DNA of 51,055 bases from Tardiphaga sp. (GCA_030147505.1 JASBVG010000030.1:1-51055), one strand, 5' to 3'; shown: positions 1-9,107, numbered from the stretch's first letter. Numbers and translations are program-made. Notes: generated from the letters alone by a model not told the origin.

Positions 1-200
1 TCGGAAATGTTGGCGTAATAGCCCTTCAGCTTCTGCTTGGCGCGCAGCTGCGTGCCGAAGTCCGAGAGCTTGCCCTTGCGGCGCTGGCCGTGCTGGCCGG
101 GGCCGTATTCGCGCTTGTTGACCGGAGACTTGGGGCGACCCCAAATGTTCTGGCCCATGCGGCGGTCGATTTTGTACTTGGCTTCACTACGCTTTGTCAT
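1..200 (-). CDS. rpsD: 30S ribosomal protein S4, N-terminal part (cut by window edge)
   Basis: This is the first 66 residues or so of ribosomal protein S4, a primary 16S rRNA-binding protein that starts assembly of the 30S body. The minus strand reads [20 protein letters not shown] and continues with a [21 protein letters not shown] stretch typical of bacterial S4, followed by [11 protein letters not shown]. The ATG at 198-200 has a GAGGA ribosome-binding site just upstream. The S4 RNA-binding domain and the C-terminus lie beyond position 1. A 10-bp hairpin at 220-242 lies in the leader. S4 represses its own synthesis in other bacteria, but nothing here proves that. Confidence 0.95.
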   Translation of the reverse strand, partial: MTKRSEAKYKIDRRMGQNIWGRPKSPVNKREYGPGQHGQRRKGKLSDFGTQLRAKQKLKGYYANIS

Positions 201-219
201 CGCGTCCTCGATGTTTGCG

Positions 220-242
220 GAGCCATCGCGAAGCGATGGCTC
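220..242 (-). promoter_or_regulatory. Perfect 10-bp hairpin in the rpsD leader
   Basis: GAGCCATCGC, a GAA loop and GCGATGGCTC form a perfect stem ending about 20 nt upstream of the rpsD start codon, next to its ribosome-binding site. It has no U-tract, so it is not a simple terminator. A role in translation control is only an inference. Confidence 0.4.
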
Positions 243-359
243 ATAGGTGGATGTGAGGAGACGCGCCCTCCTGTATGCCGGGTGATCTTTTGAAGGAAAT
301 CCCGGCACCGACAGGCTCATTCCCAAAGCTGGGGGGAGAACCACGGGTGCGAAACGCTT

Positions 360-381
360 CGCGGGCCGAAAACGGCCCGCG
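360..381 (-). terminator. Strong hairpin between the cupin gene and rpsD, possible terminator
   Basis: CGCGGGCCG, AAAA, CGGCCCGCG form a 9-bp perfect stem with a tetraloop. It lies downstream of the cupin stop at 537 and upstream of rpsD. No clear T-run follows on either strand, so intrinsic termination is uncertain. The rest of the 336-base gap (201-536) holds no gene that I can support and probably contains the rpsD promoter. Confidence 0.35.
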
Positions 382-536
382 AGCAGGGCGGTTTCTAGGG
401 GGCGGGACCGGTTATGTCAATTCAAAGACAGGGCTTTTTGCCGTTTTGACCGCGCCCGTAGGTCACTTTAACGCCCGGTTGGAGCTGAAATTGGCAGTTT
501 GGCCCCACAAACAGCTGGTTCCCGCTGGTCTGGCGC

Positions 537-920
537 TTATTTCGGCGCGGGCGTCGCTACCGGCTTGCCATCCTCGACCACGTAGATGGCCAGCAGTTTG
601 AGGCCTTTGTCGCCGGTTTTCACATCATGCGGGATGCCGGCCGGCACCGCATAAGAGTCGCCGGCCTTGAGCACCTTGTCTGGCTGTCCCTCGACCAATA
701 AGGTCGCTTCACCATCCAGCACGTAGCCGGTATCGACGCCCGGATGGGTGTGACGACCGGCGAGCTGGTTCGGCCCGATCTCGGCGACGACGGTCACGAT
801 GTGATGGCCGGCGGGGTATTTGATGTCCTGCAGCGGTGTACGCTTGATGCCTTGCGCACTGGCGGCACCGGCGCAGGCAAGCATGGCGATGGTGAGTCCG
901 CATATCAATTTCTTGAGCAT
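537..920 (-). CDS. Secreted single-domain cupin protein
   Basis: This 127-residue protein has a clear signal peptide (residues 1-22, ending ASA before QGIKRT) and one cupin barrel. Metal-ligand motifs are visible: GRHTHPGVDTGYVLDGE (His-X-His then Glu) for the first motif and AGDSYAVPAGIPHDV for the second. The protein is probably periplasmic. Such cupins may be dioxygenases, isomerases or binding proteins, and the substrate cannot be read from the sequence. ATG at 918-920 follows a GGAGGAAC ribosome-binding site. It lies 63 bases behind the iron-uptake operon on the same strand and may be cotranscribed. Confidence 0.85.
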   Translation of the reverse strand: MLKKLICGLTIAMLACAGAASAQGIKRTPLQDIKYPAGHHIVTVVAEIGPNQLAGRHTHPGVDTGYVLDGEATLLVEGQPDKVLKAGDSYAVPAGIPHDVKTGDKGLKLLAIYVVEDGKPVATPAPK

Positions 921-983
921 TGTTGTTCCTCCCTGAGACTTTGGAGATTAACAGTGCCGGGGTGGTTGTCGAGCAGGAGCTGG

Positions 984-1304
984 CTACCAGACTGCCAGTA
1001 ACCCGGCCACGGGAAGCAACGCAATCGGCAGCAATGCCGCGCGCGCATGGACCGCGAGCAGCCCGATCAGGCACAGGCAAGCGATTGTCAAAATGCCGAA
1101 CCAAGCCGTCGTTCCGTTCGTCCAGCCCCATGTTGCTGCACTGGCAAACAGCGCCAGCAGCAAAGCGGTGCTTCCGAGGATGCGCAGCGCGACAACTATC
1201 GGCCGGGCGAATGGGCGTTCGCGCAGGCTGCGCGCATGTGAGGGCATGGCGAAACAGAGGGCAGCCCAGCCGGTATAAGTCAATGCAAAGGCAAGCGCGA
1301 TCAT
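984..1304 (-). CDS. DUF3325 family membrane protein
   Basis: This 106-residue integral membrane protein has about three or four hydrophobic helices (roughly residues 1-20, 38-60, 66-86 and 90-106). It matches the DUF3325 type that commonly follows a PepSY membrane protein and a siderophore receptor. Its ATG (1302-1304) overlaps the TGA stop of the upstream PepSY gene by four bases, indicating translational coupling. A role in siderophore-iron uptake or reduction at the inner membrane is inferred from context; the biochemistry is unknown. The family call rests on size, topology and neighbourhood. Confidence 0.75.
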   Translation of the reverse strand: MIALAFALTYTGWAALCFAMPSHARSLRERPFARPIVVALRILGSTALLLALFASAATWGWTNGTTAWFGILTIACLCLIGLLAVHARAALLPIALLPVAGLLAVW

Positions 1305-2845
1305 GCGTCAGCCCCGTTTTTTCTGACGAAATACACGGCGCTGACGACGAAAAGCGCAGCCGTCGCCAGCGCCGTGAGATCGAAGCCGACGAACACCCAA
1401 TCGCCGTTGGCAAGACTGGCTGGCAAACCGCGGTTGGTGGTGACCGCATTGACCAGCGGCATCGCGGCGAACAGGATGGCGGCAATCCACAACTGTTCCA
1501 ACCAGGCGGCGCGTCGCGGACGTGCCGCTGCATGCAGGCCTGCGATGAGCCAGACACCAAAGAAGCTACCGACTTCCAATGCTGTACGTCCGGATGCAGT
1601 GGCGGATATCAACCGGTTGCAGAGGAAATAGGCTGCGATGGCGACGGGAAGTCCGGTGATGGCAGTGATGTTGAGCGCATCGACGATTTTATTACCGAGC
1701 GATGGGACATCGCGCCGGCGTTTCACGGCCCACAACACCAGGCCTGTGGCGATCATCGCGCACCCGACAATGCCGGAGACGAAGAACATCCAACGCAGCC
1801 AGATGTCGGAAAAGCGCGCGAGATGCAGGCCGTGGAAGATGCCGCGCGCTTCGGCAGCAGGACCCGTGGCGGGCGTCTTCGAGATCAATGTGCCCGTCGT
1901 GCCTTCGAACAACATCGACTGCACCGCATGCGAGATGCGCTCGCTGTCCTGACGAACGAGACGGATCGTGGCGGCGCGATCGCCGGGATTGTCGACGACG
2001 ATACGGCCGGCTGTGCCGCCTTGCCATTCTGCCGAGGCTGCAGCGAGCAAGGGGGCGATCGGCGTCAACGGCGCGGCTATGTTGACAGGTTTGCGCGGCG
2101 GGGCATCGTCGAACATCTCAAGGACGAATTTCTGCCGCCCGTCCGGATACATCGCCTCGATGCCCCATGGCAGATAAAGCGGCAGCAGCGTGATGAGGCC
2201 CGTATAGGTGATCATCACGTGGAACGGCAGTGCCAGCACGCCGAGGGCATTATGCGCATCGAGCCATGAGCGTTGGCCCTTGCGTGGCCGGAAGGTGAAG
2301 AAGTCCTTGAAGATGCGCCGATGGGTGATGACCCCGCTGACGAAAGCCACCAGCATCACGATGGCAGCCGTACAGGTGAGGTAGCGGCCGAACTTCTGCG
2401 GCATGTAGAGATCGAAGTGGAAGTAATAAAGGAAATCGCCGCCGGCTGTGTTGCGTGCCTTGATCGGTGTGCCGGTTGCGGGATCGAGCGTTTGTCGTGT
2501 GGCGGCTGGACCCGTTTTGGGATCACGCAGCACAAGCGCAGCCGTTACCGGCATGCGGTCGCTCGGAAGGTCGATCATCCAGCGCCGCGCACCGAGGCCG
2601 GTTTCACCAAGCTGGCGAAGCGCGGCATCGGCGGCAATCTCGGGAGCGGTTGCGGTGAGCTGACCGATCTCCGGCCGCATCCAAAGTGAAATTTCGTCGC
2701 GGAAATAGCTGACGGTGCCTGTTACGAATATAGCGAAGAGCAGCCAGCCGAACAGCAGGCCGCCCCATGTATGCAGCTCCGCCATCGCAGGCCGCAACCC
2801 ACGTGCTGCGGCGGGACGATGCGCGATGTCGGCCGTGACGCTCAT
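1301..2845 (-). CDS. PepSY-associated membrane protein, putative iron reductase or utilisation protein
   Basis: This 514-residue protein has the PepSY-associated TM helix architecture. A first membrane helix starts near residue 20 (LHTWGGLLFGWLLFAIFVTGT), followed by large periplasmic segments and further helices near residues 135-160, 190-215 and 330-515. The HTWGG motif, later histidines (HAPHR-like positions such as VITHRRIF and HNALGVLALPFHV) and position after a siderophore receptor are typical. The family is thought to help release or reduce siderophore iron in the periplasm. I chose ATG 2843-2845 because it overlaps the DUF3649 stop by four bases; the longer open frame upstream is out-of-frame overlap with that gene. 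Confidence 0.85.
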   Translation of the reverse strand: MSVTADIAHRPAAARGLRPAMAELHTWGGLLFGWLLFAIFVTGTVSYFRDEISLWMRPEIGQLTATAPEIAADAALRQLGETGLGARRWMIDLPSDRMPVTAALVLRDPKTGPAATRQTLDPATGTPIKARNTAGGDFLYYFHFDLYMPQKFGRYLTCTAAIVMLVAFVSGVITHRRIFKDFFTFRPRKGQRSWLDAHNALGVLALPFHVMITYTGLITLLPLYLPWGIEAMYPDGRQKFVLEMFDDAPPRKPVNIAAPLTPIAPLLAAASAEWQGGTAGRIVVDNPGDRAATIRLVRQDSERISHAVQSMLFEGTTGTLISKTPATGPAAEARGIFHGLHLARFSDIWLRWMFFVSGIVGCAMIATGLVLWAVKRRRDVPSLGNKIVDALNITAITGLPVAIAAYFLCNRLISATASGRTALEVGSFFGVWLIAGLHAAARPRRAAWLEQLWIAAILFAAMPLVNAVTTNRGLPASLANGDWVFVGFDLTALATAALFVVSAVYFVRKNGADA

Positions 2846-3108
2846 CGGATAAAATGCGTGATGGCGCCGAGCGCGGCACAGGGGAGAAGAATGCCCAGAC
2901 AGGCACGCAGTGTCGTGCGCGCTGCGAAGGCCCAGACGATAGCCACTACATTGACCGCAAAGCCGGTCATGGCCCCGGTCAACACGGTTTCGAGCCGTAC
3001 CGCCGGCAATGTTCTGGCGAGGAACAGCGCCACGATGGCACTCAGGACATAACCGCCGACAAAACCGGCGAGGATGCGTGCCGTCATCGGCAGCCACGTC
3101 GGTCTCAT
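2842..3108 (-). CDS. DUF3649 family small membrane protein
   Basis: This 88-residue protein has three predicted membrane helices (about residues 8-28, 35-57 and 62-85). It fits the DUF3649 type found between siderophore receptors and PepSY membrane proteins. The start ATG at 3106-3108 gives MRPTWLPMTARILAGF; more upstream in-frame starts lie inside the receptor gene. Its stop overlaps the PepSY start (ATGA), and it lies 47 bases behind the receptor stop. Function is inferred from the operon: accessory inner-membrane protein of siderophore-iron uptake. Confidence 0.8.
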   Translation of the reverse strand: MRPTWLPMTARILAGFVGGYVLSAIVALFLARTLPAVRLETVLTGAMTGFAVNVVAIVWAFAARTTLRACLGILLPCAALGAITHFIR

Positions 3109-3155
3109 CGGCGTTTGCCTTTCATGTCGATACGCGGCGATGCCGCGCATGTGCG

Positions 3156-5435
3156 TTACCAGCGATAGCTCACCGTGGCGAGTACGGTTTGCGGATCGCC
3201 GTAGCGGCAACCCGTCGCCCCAACGCAAACCGTATAGCCGTTATTGAACAGGTTCTTCACGTTCAGACGTGCATGGAAACCGTTCAGCTCACGCGCCAGA
3301 TATTTGAGATCGTAGGAAGCTACAAGGTCTACTACGGCATAGGCAGGGACATCAAAGGCTGCGCCGGGCAGGTTGGTTTCGCCGATGGCGCGAACGCCGC
3401 CGCCGAACTTGAAGCCATGCCAGCCGAGTGCACCGAAATCGTACAGGCCCCAGAGCGACACGGTGTTGTACGGCACGCTGATAAGGCGCTGATTCAGCAG
3501 GGTCGGATCGTTGGTGCGGGTCGTGCGTGCGTCAGTGTAGGTATAGGCGGACACGACACTGAGAGCGCCGAATTCAGCCTTCGCTTCCAGCTCGATGCCG
3601 CGCGATTTCGCTTCGCCCGATTGAACCGAGTAGGTAAAATCGATCGGATCTGGCGTCAGCACGTTCTGTTGCGTGATCTCGAATGCTGCGACGCTGAACA
3701 GCATGCGAGTGCCGACCGGTTGATAGCGGACGCCGACCTCATACTGTTCGCCGCGCGTCGGATTGAACGTACTGCCGAGGCGATCGACGCCAAGCACCGG
3801 CGCGAAGGACTGGCTGAACGACGCATAAGGCGCGACGCCGTTGTCGAACAGATAGACGGCGCCGGCGCGGCCCGTCCAGGCTTCATCCTGCTGGGATGAA
3901 AATACGCCGGTGCGGAATGAACGCGTCTCAACATCGCTGAAGTCCTTGCGGCCGCCGAGCAGTAGCACGAACTTATCGTAGACCTTGATCTGATCCTGCA
4001 CATAGATGCCGACCTGATTGCTCAGAGAGTTTGAACCGTTGTTGACATTACGGTTCACGGTGACCGGCGTTCCGTAGACCGGATTGAAAATATCGACGGT
4101 AGACGCAGTCCCGCCATAGCGATTCGAATTCAAAACGCTGCGATAATAGTCGACGCCTGCGATGACAGTGTGCGCCGTCGGGCCCGCGACGAACTTGAAT
4201 TCCGCGGACGTGTCGACGGCGAAGCCGTTGCCGTGTTCGACGCGGCTGGAAACGTTGCGCGATGCGGTTCGGCCGTTTGCGCCAATACTGTTCAGAAGGA
4301 GATAGTCCCAGTCCGTCACCGCATCGTAGAGACGCAGATTCTGGCGTATCTTCACGGCATTGTTGAACGAATGTTCGAACTGATAGCCGACGGCACCGGC
4401 CTTGGTTTCAAAACGGTCGAAATTCGGCTCACCCAGGAAGTTCTGCCGCGGAATCGTGCCGACGCTGGTCGGCAGGATAGTGCCGATCGCCGGGAGCGGG
4501 GTCGGGAAGCGGGTCTTGGTCTCCTGATAGTAGCCATACACATTCAGCGAGGTATTGGCGTCTGGACGCCACGTCACCGACGGTGCCACATACACCTTGT
4601 CGTCGGGAATGTAGTTGGTCGGCGTATCGGATTTGCGCACCAGGCCGGTGAAGCGGTAGAGCAGCGAGCCGTCGTCGGCGAGCTTGCCGCCGACATCCGC
4701 CGAAATTTCCTTGCGCTGATAATCACCGACGCTGACATTCACTTCACCGAACGGGTTTTCGGTCGGCTTCTTGCTGATCGCGTTAACGAAACCGCCGGGA
4801 CCGAGCTGGCCGAACAGAATCGACGAGGCGCCCTTCACGACCTCCACACGCTCGAGACCGAATGGCTCGGTGGTCGAATCGTAGACGCCCGAGGTCAGTT
4901 TCAGGCCGTCTCGCAACAGGCCGCCATTGCCGCTGCTGACGTCGAAGCCGCGAATGGCGACATTGTCGCTGACGCGGGTGAAGGAGGTTGCCTGCACACT
5001 GACGCCGGGCACGTAGTTCAGGACTTCGCCGAGTGTCTGGCCGCCCTGGTCGCGAATCTGCTCCCGCGACACGACGGAGATCGACTGCGGCGTCTCGATG
5101 ATCGGTGTGTCGGTCTTGGTGGATGAGGCGCTGCGCGAGGCCACATAACCGTTGATCGGGCCGCCGGCGCGCTCGACGTTGACAATGGGCGAAGTGGCGG
5201 CCTGAGCCGGTGAGTTCGCCGGCCGCCGCGCCGCGCGATTGGCGCGAACGGTACGTGACGAGGATCGGGTAACGGCGGTGGTCGTGGCACGGCGCTGTGC
5301 CTGCGGAGCATCCACTGTCACAGGCGGCAAACTGGATTGCGCATACACTGGACTTGCAACATCGAGGGCCAATGCCAGCAAACTCACGCCACAGAGACTC
5401 GCAACCCGTGTCACATCCTTCTTCAACACATTCAC
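3156..5435 (-). CDS. TonB-dependent siderophore receptor
   Basis: This outer-membrane receptor of about 759 residues takes up ferric siderophores using TonB-ExbBD energy. After a signal peptide ending in SPVYA there is an Ala/Arg-rich spacer, then the plug domain (ETPQSISVVSREQIRDQGG, LNYVPGVSV, RDGLKLTSGVYDS, ERVEVVKGASSILFGQLGPG) and a 22-strand type barrel ending in the aromatic TVSYRW. The IETPQSISVV motif is typical of hydroxamate-type receptors (FhuA, FpvA, FoxA class), but the ligand is not certain. All in-frame starts are GTG or TTG (5474, 5435, 5429, 5426). I chose GTG 5435, which follows a G-rich stretch and leaves a normal signal peptide. It heads the operon with DUF3649, PepSY and DUF3325 genes. 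Confidence 0.9.
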   Translation of the reverse strand: MNVLKKDVTRVASLCGVSLLALALDVASPVYAQSSLPPVTVDAPQAQRRATTTAVTRSSSRTVRANRAARRPANSPAQAATSPIVNVERAGGPINGYVASRSASSTKTDTPIIETPQSISVVSREQIRDQGGQTLGEVLNYVPGVSVQATSFTRVSDNVAIRGFDVSSGNGGLLRDGLKLTSGVYDSTTEPFGLERVEVVKGASSILFGQLGPGGFVNAISKKPTENPFGEVNVSVGDYQRKEISADVGGKLADDGSLLYRFTGLVRKSDTPTNYIPDDKVYVAPSVTWRPDANTSLNVYGYYQETKTRFPTPLPAIGTILPTSVGTIPRQNFLGEPNFDRFETKAGAVGYQFEHSFNNAVKIRQNLRLYDAVTDWDYLLLNSIGANGRTASRNVSSRVEHGNGFAVDTSAEFKFVAGPTAHTVIAGVDYYRSVLNSNRYGGTASTVDIFNPVYGTPVTVNRNVNNGSNSLSNQVGIYVQDQIKVYDKFVLLLGGRKDFSDVETRSFRTGVFSSQQDEAWTGRAGAVYLFDNGVAPYASFSQSFAPVLGVDRLGSTFNPTRGEQYEVGVRYQPVGTRMLFSVAAFEITQQNVLTPDPIDFTYSVQSGEAKSRGIELEAKAEFGALSVVSAYTYTDARTTRTNDPTLLNQRLISVPYNTVSLWGLYDFGALGWHGFKFGGGVRAIGETNLPGAAFDVPAYAVVDLVASYDLKYLARELNGFHARLNVKNLFNNGYTVCVGATGCRYGDPQTVLATVSYRW

Positions 5436-5649
5436 TTCAAACCACCCCCGCGGAATCCTGCGACCTCGTCGCACTTGAAAGCCGGGACTTACATTGGCTT
5501 TGGGAGTTAGGCAGCAGAACGGGGATTAGAATGAGTATAGAATTAGGGATTGCGAACGAGCTGTTGCAAATGCAGCACAGCCAGCAAAAGCGGTAGCCTG
5601 CTCGTCAAAAGTGAGAGGCTGATAATTTCGCGATTGCGGACGTCGGACC

Positions 5650-6441
5650 TTACGCGGCGACTTGTCCGCCAAAAAATGGCGCCAGCGCCTCCGGCCAGAC
5701 GTGGCGCTTGCCGGAGGTGTAGAGCAGCACGGCATCACCTGGCGTAGCGCCGGGTTGATGATCCCCAATCAGGCCGACCACGCGTCGCGCGATCGCCGGG
5801 GCCGGATCGATCCATGCCACCGGCCACGGTGCAATGCGATGAAGGTGGTCGAGCAACAGCGGGTAATGCGTGCAGGCGAGCACGATCGTATCGGTGCGGG
5901 CGCCGGCGGCGTCCTGTACGAAGCAGGGGGCGATCTCGCGGAACAGGTCGGCGTCGTCGATGCCCTGGCCGCCGAGTGCGCCCTCCGCCAGTGTGGCGAG
6001 TTCGGCTGAGCCGACCAGCGTCACGATGCAGCCGCCGCCGAATTCGCGGATCAGCGTCTGGGTATATTCCCGCTTCACCGTGCCCGAGGTGCCGAGCACG
6101 GAGACGCGCTTGGTCAGCGATGCCGCGCAGGCTGGCTTGATCGCGGGGACGGTGCCGACAAAGGGCACGCTATAGGCGGCGCGCAGATGATTGAGCACGA
6201 TGGTCGACGCAGTATTGCAGGCGATGACGACGAGATCGGGCCGATGCGCGGCGATCAATTCACCCATGAGCGGGACGACGCGCTCGATCAGCGCGCTCTC
6301 GCTGTGCTGCCCATAGGGAAAGAACGCGTCATCCGCCACATAGACATAGCGCGCATCCGGCCGCGCCTTTGCAATCTCGCGCTGGACAGTGAGACCGCCG
6401 AGACCGGAGTCGAAAACGAGGATGGTGGGACGCGTTGGCAC
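5650..6441 (-). CDS. murI: Glutamate racemase
   Basis: This cytoplasmic enzyme interconverts L- and D-glutamate, supplying D-Glu for peptidoglycan. At 263 residues it has normal family length. Motifs: FDSGLGGLTV at residues 10-19, catalytic Cys75 in VIACNTAS and catalytic Cys190 in LACTHYPLL, both acid/base cysteines intact. The only suitable start is GTG at 6439-6441, giving MPTRPTILVFDSG. The gene is on the same strand as the MOSC protein and purB but 99 bases apart from them. The 176 bases between it and the receptor gene hold that gene's promoter. Confidence 0.95.
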   Translation of the reverse strand: MPTRPTILVFDSGLGGLTVQREIAKARPDARYVYVADDAFFPYGQHSESALIERVVPLMGELIAAHRPDLVVIACNTASTIVLNHLRAAYSVPFVGTVPAIKPACAASLTKRVSVLGTSGTVKREYTQTLIREFGGGCIVTLVGSAELATLAEGALGGQGIDDADLFREIAPCFVQDAAGARTDTIVLACTHYPLLLDHLHRIAPWPVAWIDPAPAIARRVVGLIGDHQPGATPGDAVLLYTSGKRHVWPEALAPFFGGQVAA

Positions 6442-6540
6442 GAAGGAAGCCTAGGGCAGGTTGGTTACTGAGGGGTTGCTGCGGGTGCGACGATCAAGAT
6501 ACGGGCATTCGGGCTTTTTCAGGAAGGGCGGACTACAGGA

Positions 6541-7080
6541 TTACACCGGCCGCAAAGGCTGCGGTGGGCCGGCCGGGCGCACGATCCGGATGGTATCGTC
6601 CGGCGCGACGTCGCCATCGGCCAGGACCACGGCCATGACTCCGGCCTTGTAGGCGAGCCGGCCCTCCGCATCGCGATCCGATGTTGCCGCTTTCAGCCCC
6701 TGCTGAAACCTGTCCATCAGCACGCAGGGCTCGCGCAGGCCGGTGAGTTCGATCCCGGCGTTGGCGCCGAGATACATCCGCGTCCCTGTCGGCAGGGCCA
6801 TGAGATCGATACCGGATGTGGTGATGTTCTCGCCGAGATCGCCGTGCGCGATGGCAAAGCCTTTGCCGCGCAGGTCGTCGAACAGTTCCGACGGGATCAG
6901 ATGCACCTGGCGCAGGTTCGGCTTGCCCGGATCGCGGCGGCGATCGTAGCGGTGCTGCACAGTGGCACCCATATGGCCGTCACCTTCAACGCCGAGACCC
7001 TTGAGCAGGCGAATGCTGAGCGCCGGCGTCTTGCTAAAATGATGGCCGCGCCTGACGCAGACGGCGACGACGCGGCCCAT
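6541..7080 (-). CDS. MOSC domain protein
   Basis: This 179-residue protein carries a MOSC domain (molybdenum cofactor sulfurase C-terminal type), as in YiiM-like proteins that handle Moco-bound sulfur or reduce N-hydroxylated compounds. Visible features: GVEGDGHMGATVQHRYD, QVHLIP, GDLGENITTSGIDL, LPTGTRMYLG and the conserved cysteine in LREPCVLMD. I chose ATG 7078-7080 (MGRVVAV), eight bases after the purB stop; the longer upstream frame overlaps purB and looks non-coding. It is probably cotranscribed with purB. The substrate is unknown. Confidence 0.85.
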   Translation of the reverse strand: MGRVVAVCVRRGHHFSKTPALSIRLLKGLGVEGDGHMGATVQHRYDRRRDPGKPNLRQVHLIPSELFDDLRGKGFAIAHGDLGENITTSGIDLMALPTGTRMYLGANAGIELTGLREPCVLMDRFQQGLKAATSDRDAEGRLAYKAGVMAVVLADGDVAPDDTIRIVRPAGPPQPLRPV

Positions 7081-7088
7081 CCCGTCGA

Positions 7089-8396
7089 TCAGCTCGCGCC
7101 AAACACGCGCTTGAAAATCGTATCGACGTGCTTGAGGTGATAGCCGAGGTCGAACTTCTCGGCGATCTCGTCGTCGGTGAGATATTTCTTCACGTCGGCA
7201 TCGGCCTTCAGCAGCGTCTGGAAGTCGCCTTCGCCGCGCCACACCGGCATCGCGTTGCGCTGGACCATCTTGTAGCTGTCCTCGCGGCTCGCGCCCTTCT
7301 GGGTCAGCGCGATCAGTACGCGCTGCGAATGCACGAGGCCGCCGAGGCGGTCGAGATTCTTCTGCATGTTGGCGGGGTAGACCAGCAGTTTCTCGATCAC
7401 GCCGGCCAGACGATTCAGCGCGAAGTCGAGGGTCACGGTGGCGTCAGGGCCGAACATGCGCTCGGCGGAGGAGTGCGAGATATCGCGCTCGTGCCACAGC
7501 ACGACGTTTTCCAGCGCCGGCGTCACATAGGCGCGCACCATGCGTGACAGGCCGGTGATGTTCTCGGTGAGCACCGGATTGCGCTTGTGCGGCATTGCCG
7601 ATGAGCCCTTCTGGCCTTCGGAGAAGAACTCCTCGGCTTCCAGCACTTCGGTGCGCTGCATATGACGGATTTCGACGGCGAGGCGCTCCATCGACGAGGC
7701 GATGACGCCGAGCGTGGCAAAATACATCGCATGGCGATCGCGTGGAATCACCTGGGTCGAGATTGGCTCCGGCTCGAGGCCCATCGCCTTGGCGACATGT
7801 TCTTCCACGCGCGGATCGATCTGCGCGAAGGTGCCGACGGCGCCGGAAATGGCGCAGGTCGCGACTTCCTTGCGGGCGGCGACGAGGCGCTCGCGGTTGC
7901 GGGTGAATTCGGCATAGGCGAAAGCGAGCTTGAGCCCGAAGGTGACCGGCTCGGCATGGATGCCGTGCGAGCGACCGATGGTCGGCGTCATCTTGTGTTC
8001 GAAGGCGCGGGTCTTGAGCGCGGCGAGCAGGCGGTCGATATCGGCGATCAAAATATCGGCGGCGCGCACCAGCTGCACATTGAGGCAGGTGTCGAGCACG
8101 TCGGACGAGGTCATGCCCTGATGCACGAAGCGCGCTTCCGGCCCGACGATTTCGGCGAGGTGGGTCAGGAAGGCGATGACGTCATGCTTGGTCTCGCGCT
8201 CGATCTCGTCGATGCGCTCCACCTTGAAGGTGGCGTCCCTGGCCTTGGCCCAGATCGTCTTGGCCGCGTCCTTGGGGATCGTTCCGAGTTCCGCCAGCGC
8301 GTCGGCGGCATGCGCCTCGATCTCGAACCAGATCTTGAAGCGGGTCTGCGGCTCCCAGATGGAGGCCATTTCGGGACGGGTATAGCGCGGGATCAT
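7089..8396 (-). CDS. purB: Adenylosuccinate lyase
   Basis: This enzyme of purine synthesis cleaves SAICAR and adenylosuccinate with release of fumarate. At 435 residues it is the usual length. The fumarase/aspartase superfamily signature SSAMPHKRNP lies at residues 265-274, with catalytic serine in the flexible loop. The general acid histidine is in GRSHGIHAEP (His144). TSSDVLDTC at 96-104 is also conserved. ATG at 8394-8396. The MOSC gene follows within eight bases. No promoter or riboswitch was recognised in the 221-base gap 8397-8617. Confidence 0.96.
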   Translation of the reverse strand: MIPRYTRPEMASIWEPQTRFKIWFEIEAHAADALAELGTIPKDAAKTIWAKARDATFKVERIDEIERETKHDVIAFLTHLAEIVGPEARFVHQGMTSSDVLDTCLNVQLVRAADILIADIDRLLAALKTRAFEHKMTPTIGRSHGIHAEPVTFGLKLAFAYAEFTRNRERLVAARKEVATCAISGAVGTFAQIDPRVEEHVAKAMGLEPEPISTQVIPRDRHAMYFATLGVIASSMERLAVEIRHMQRTEVLEAEEFFSEGQKGSSAMPHKRNPVLTENITGLSRMVRAYVTPALENVVLWHERDISHSSAERMFGPDATVTLDFALNRLAGVIEKLLVYPANMQKNLDRLGGLVHSQRVLIALTQKGASREDSYKMVQRNAMPVWRGEGDFQTLLKADADVKKYLTDDEIAEKFDLGYHLKHVDTIFKRVFGAS

Positions 8397-8617
8397 CGGT
8401 GTCTCTGCAATGTCAGGGGTTACGCCGCGCTTTAGCAGATCGGGGCCGGGGAAACCACCTCGGAAAGCAGCTGGATGACTGATTTTCCTGCGGAATTCAC
8501 CCTTTTAGCAACTGTGGCGTCAGGCCGTCGACGCATCCGCGCAGCGAGATGCGGGATCATGCCGTGACAGAAATTCCGCAGATCGCTCCGCTCCGGGCTA
8601 AGCTCGTTCGCAAGACC

Positions 8618-9076
8618 TCAGGACGGCTCTTCGATGAAGCCTTTCGGGAAGAGGCCTGACCCGCCGTCCTTGAACGAGAAGTCGGTAAGGAACCATCCCC
8701 TGCTGGTCATTTTGTATGTGAAGCGAAAGTAGATGAAACCGGTTTTTTCAAAGTAGGAGACATAGATGATCTGGCGCAGGGCGCCGTTGTAATCCTTGTC
8801 GTAGACCTTTTTGCCGAAGTCGAATTTCCTGCCCTCGATTGCCTTCAGCCCGCGCTCCATCTGCTTTTCAAATTTGGGCTCTCCGACCGTCTCTGCAATT
8901 TTGTGCGCGGCGTCGTGGAATTTGTTCTGGCTGATGAGCGCAAAGGTTTCATTCGCGAAGCGATCGGGATCGTCGACGGGCAAAGCGGCAGCGAAGGCAG
9001 CGGAGCCGGTCAGACAAAGCAAGATAGCAAGGAACGAGAGCAGACGGATATGCACGGTGACCTCACGAGATTGCAT
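8618..9076 (-). CDS. Secreted protein of unknown function
   Basis: This protein of about 152 residues has a signal peptide (HIRLLSFLAILLCLTGSAAFA, cleaved before ALPVDD). The mature part is a small alpha/beta domain: an N-terminal helical region (FANETFALISQNKFHDAAHKI) and a C-terminal part rich in aromatic beta strands (YVSYFEKTGFIYFRFTYKM, GWFLTDFSFKDG). This resembles small periplasmic NTF2-like folds, but I recognise no family. ATG 9074-9076 is the chosen start; GTG codons a few residues later are possible. It sits 31 bases behind rpe and may be cotranscribed. Confidence 0.7.
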   Translation of the reverse strand: MQSREVTVHIRLLSFLAILLCLTGSAAFAAALPVDDPDRFANETFALISQNKFHDAAHKIAETVGEPKFEKQMERGLKAIEGRKFDFGKKVYDKDYNGALRQIIYVSYFEKTGFIYFRFTYKMTSRGWFLTDFSFKDGGSGLFPKGFIEEPS

Positions 9077-9107
9077 GAGGTTCGCTATCTGAGTCCCCGT
9101 CTTCCGG

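Noticed and set aside
1301..3097. A 598-residue frame including an extra 84 residues before the PepSY protein
   Set aside because: The extra part overlaps DUF3649 out of frame and has Arg/Cys-rich, non-protein-like composition; ATG 2845 overlapping the DUF3649 stop is the better start.
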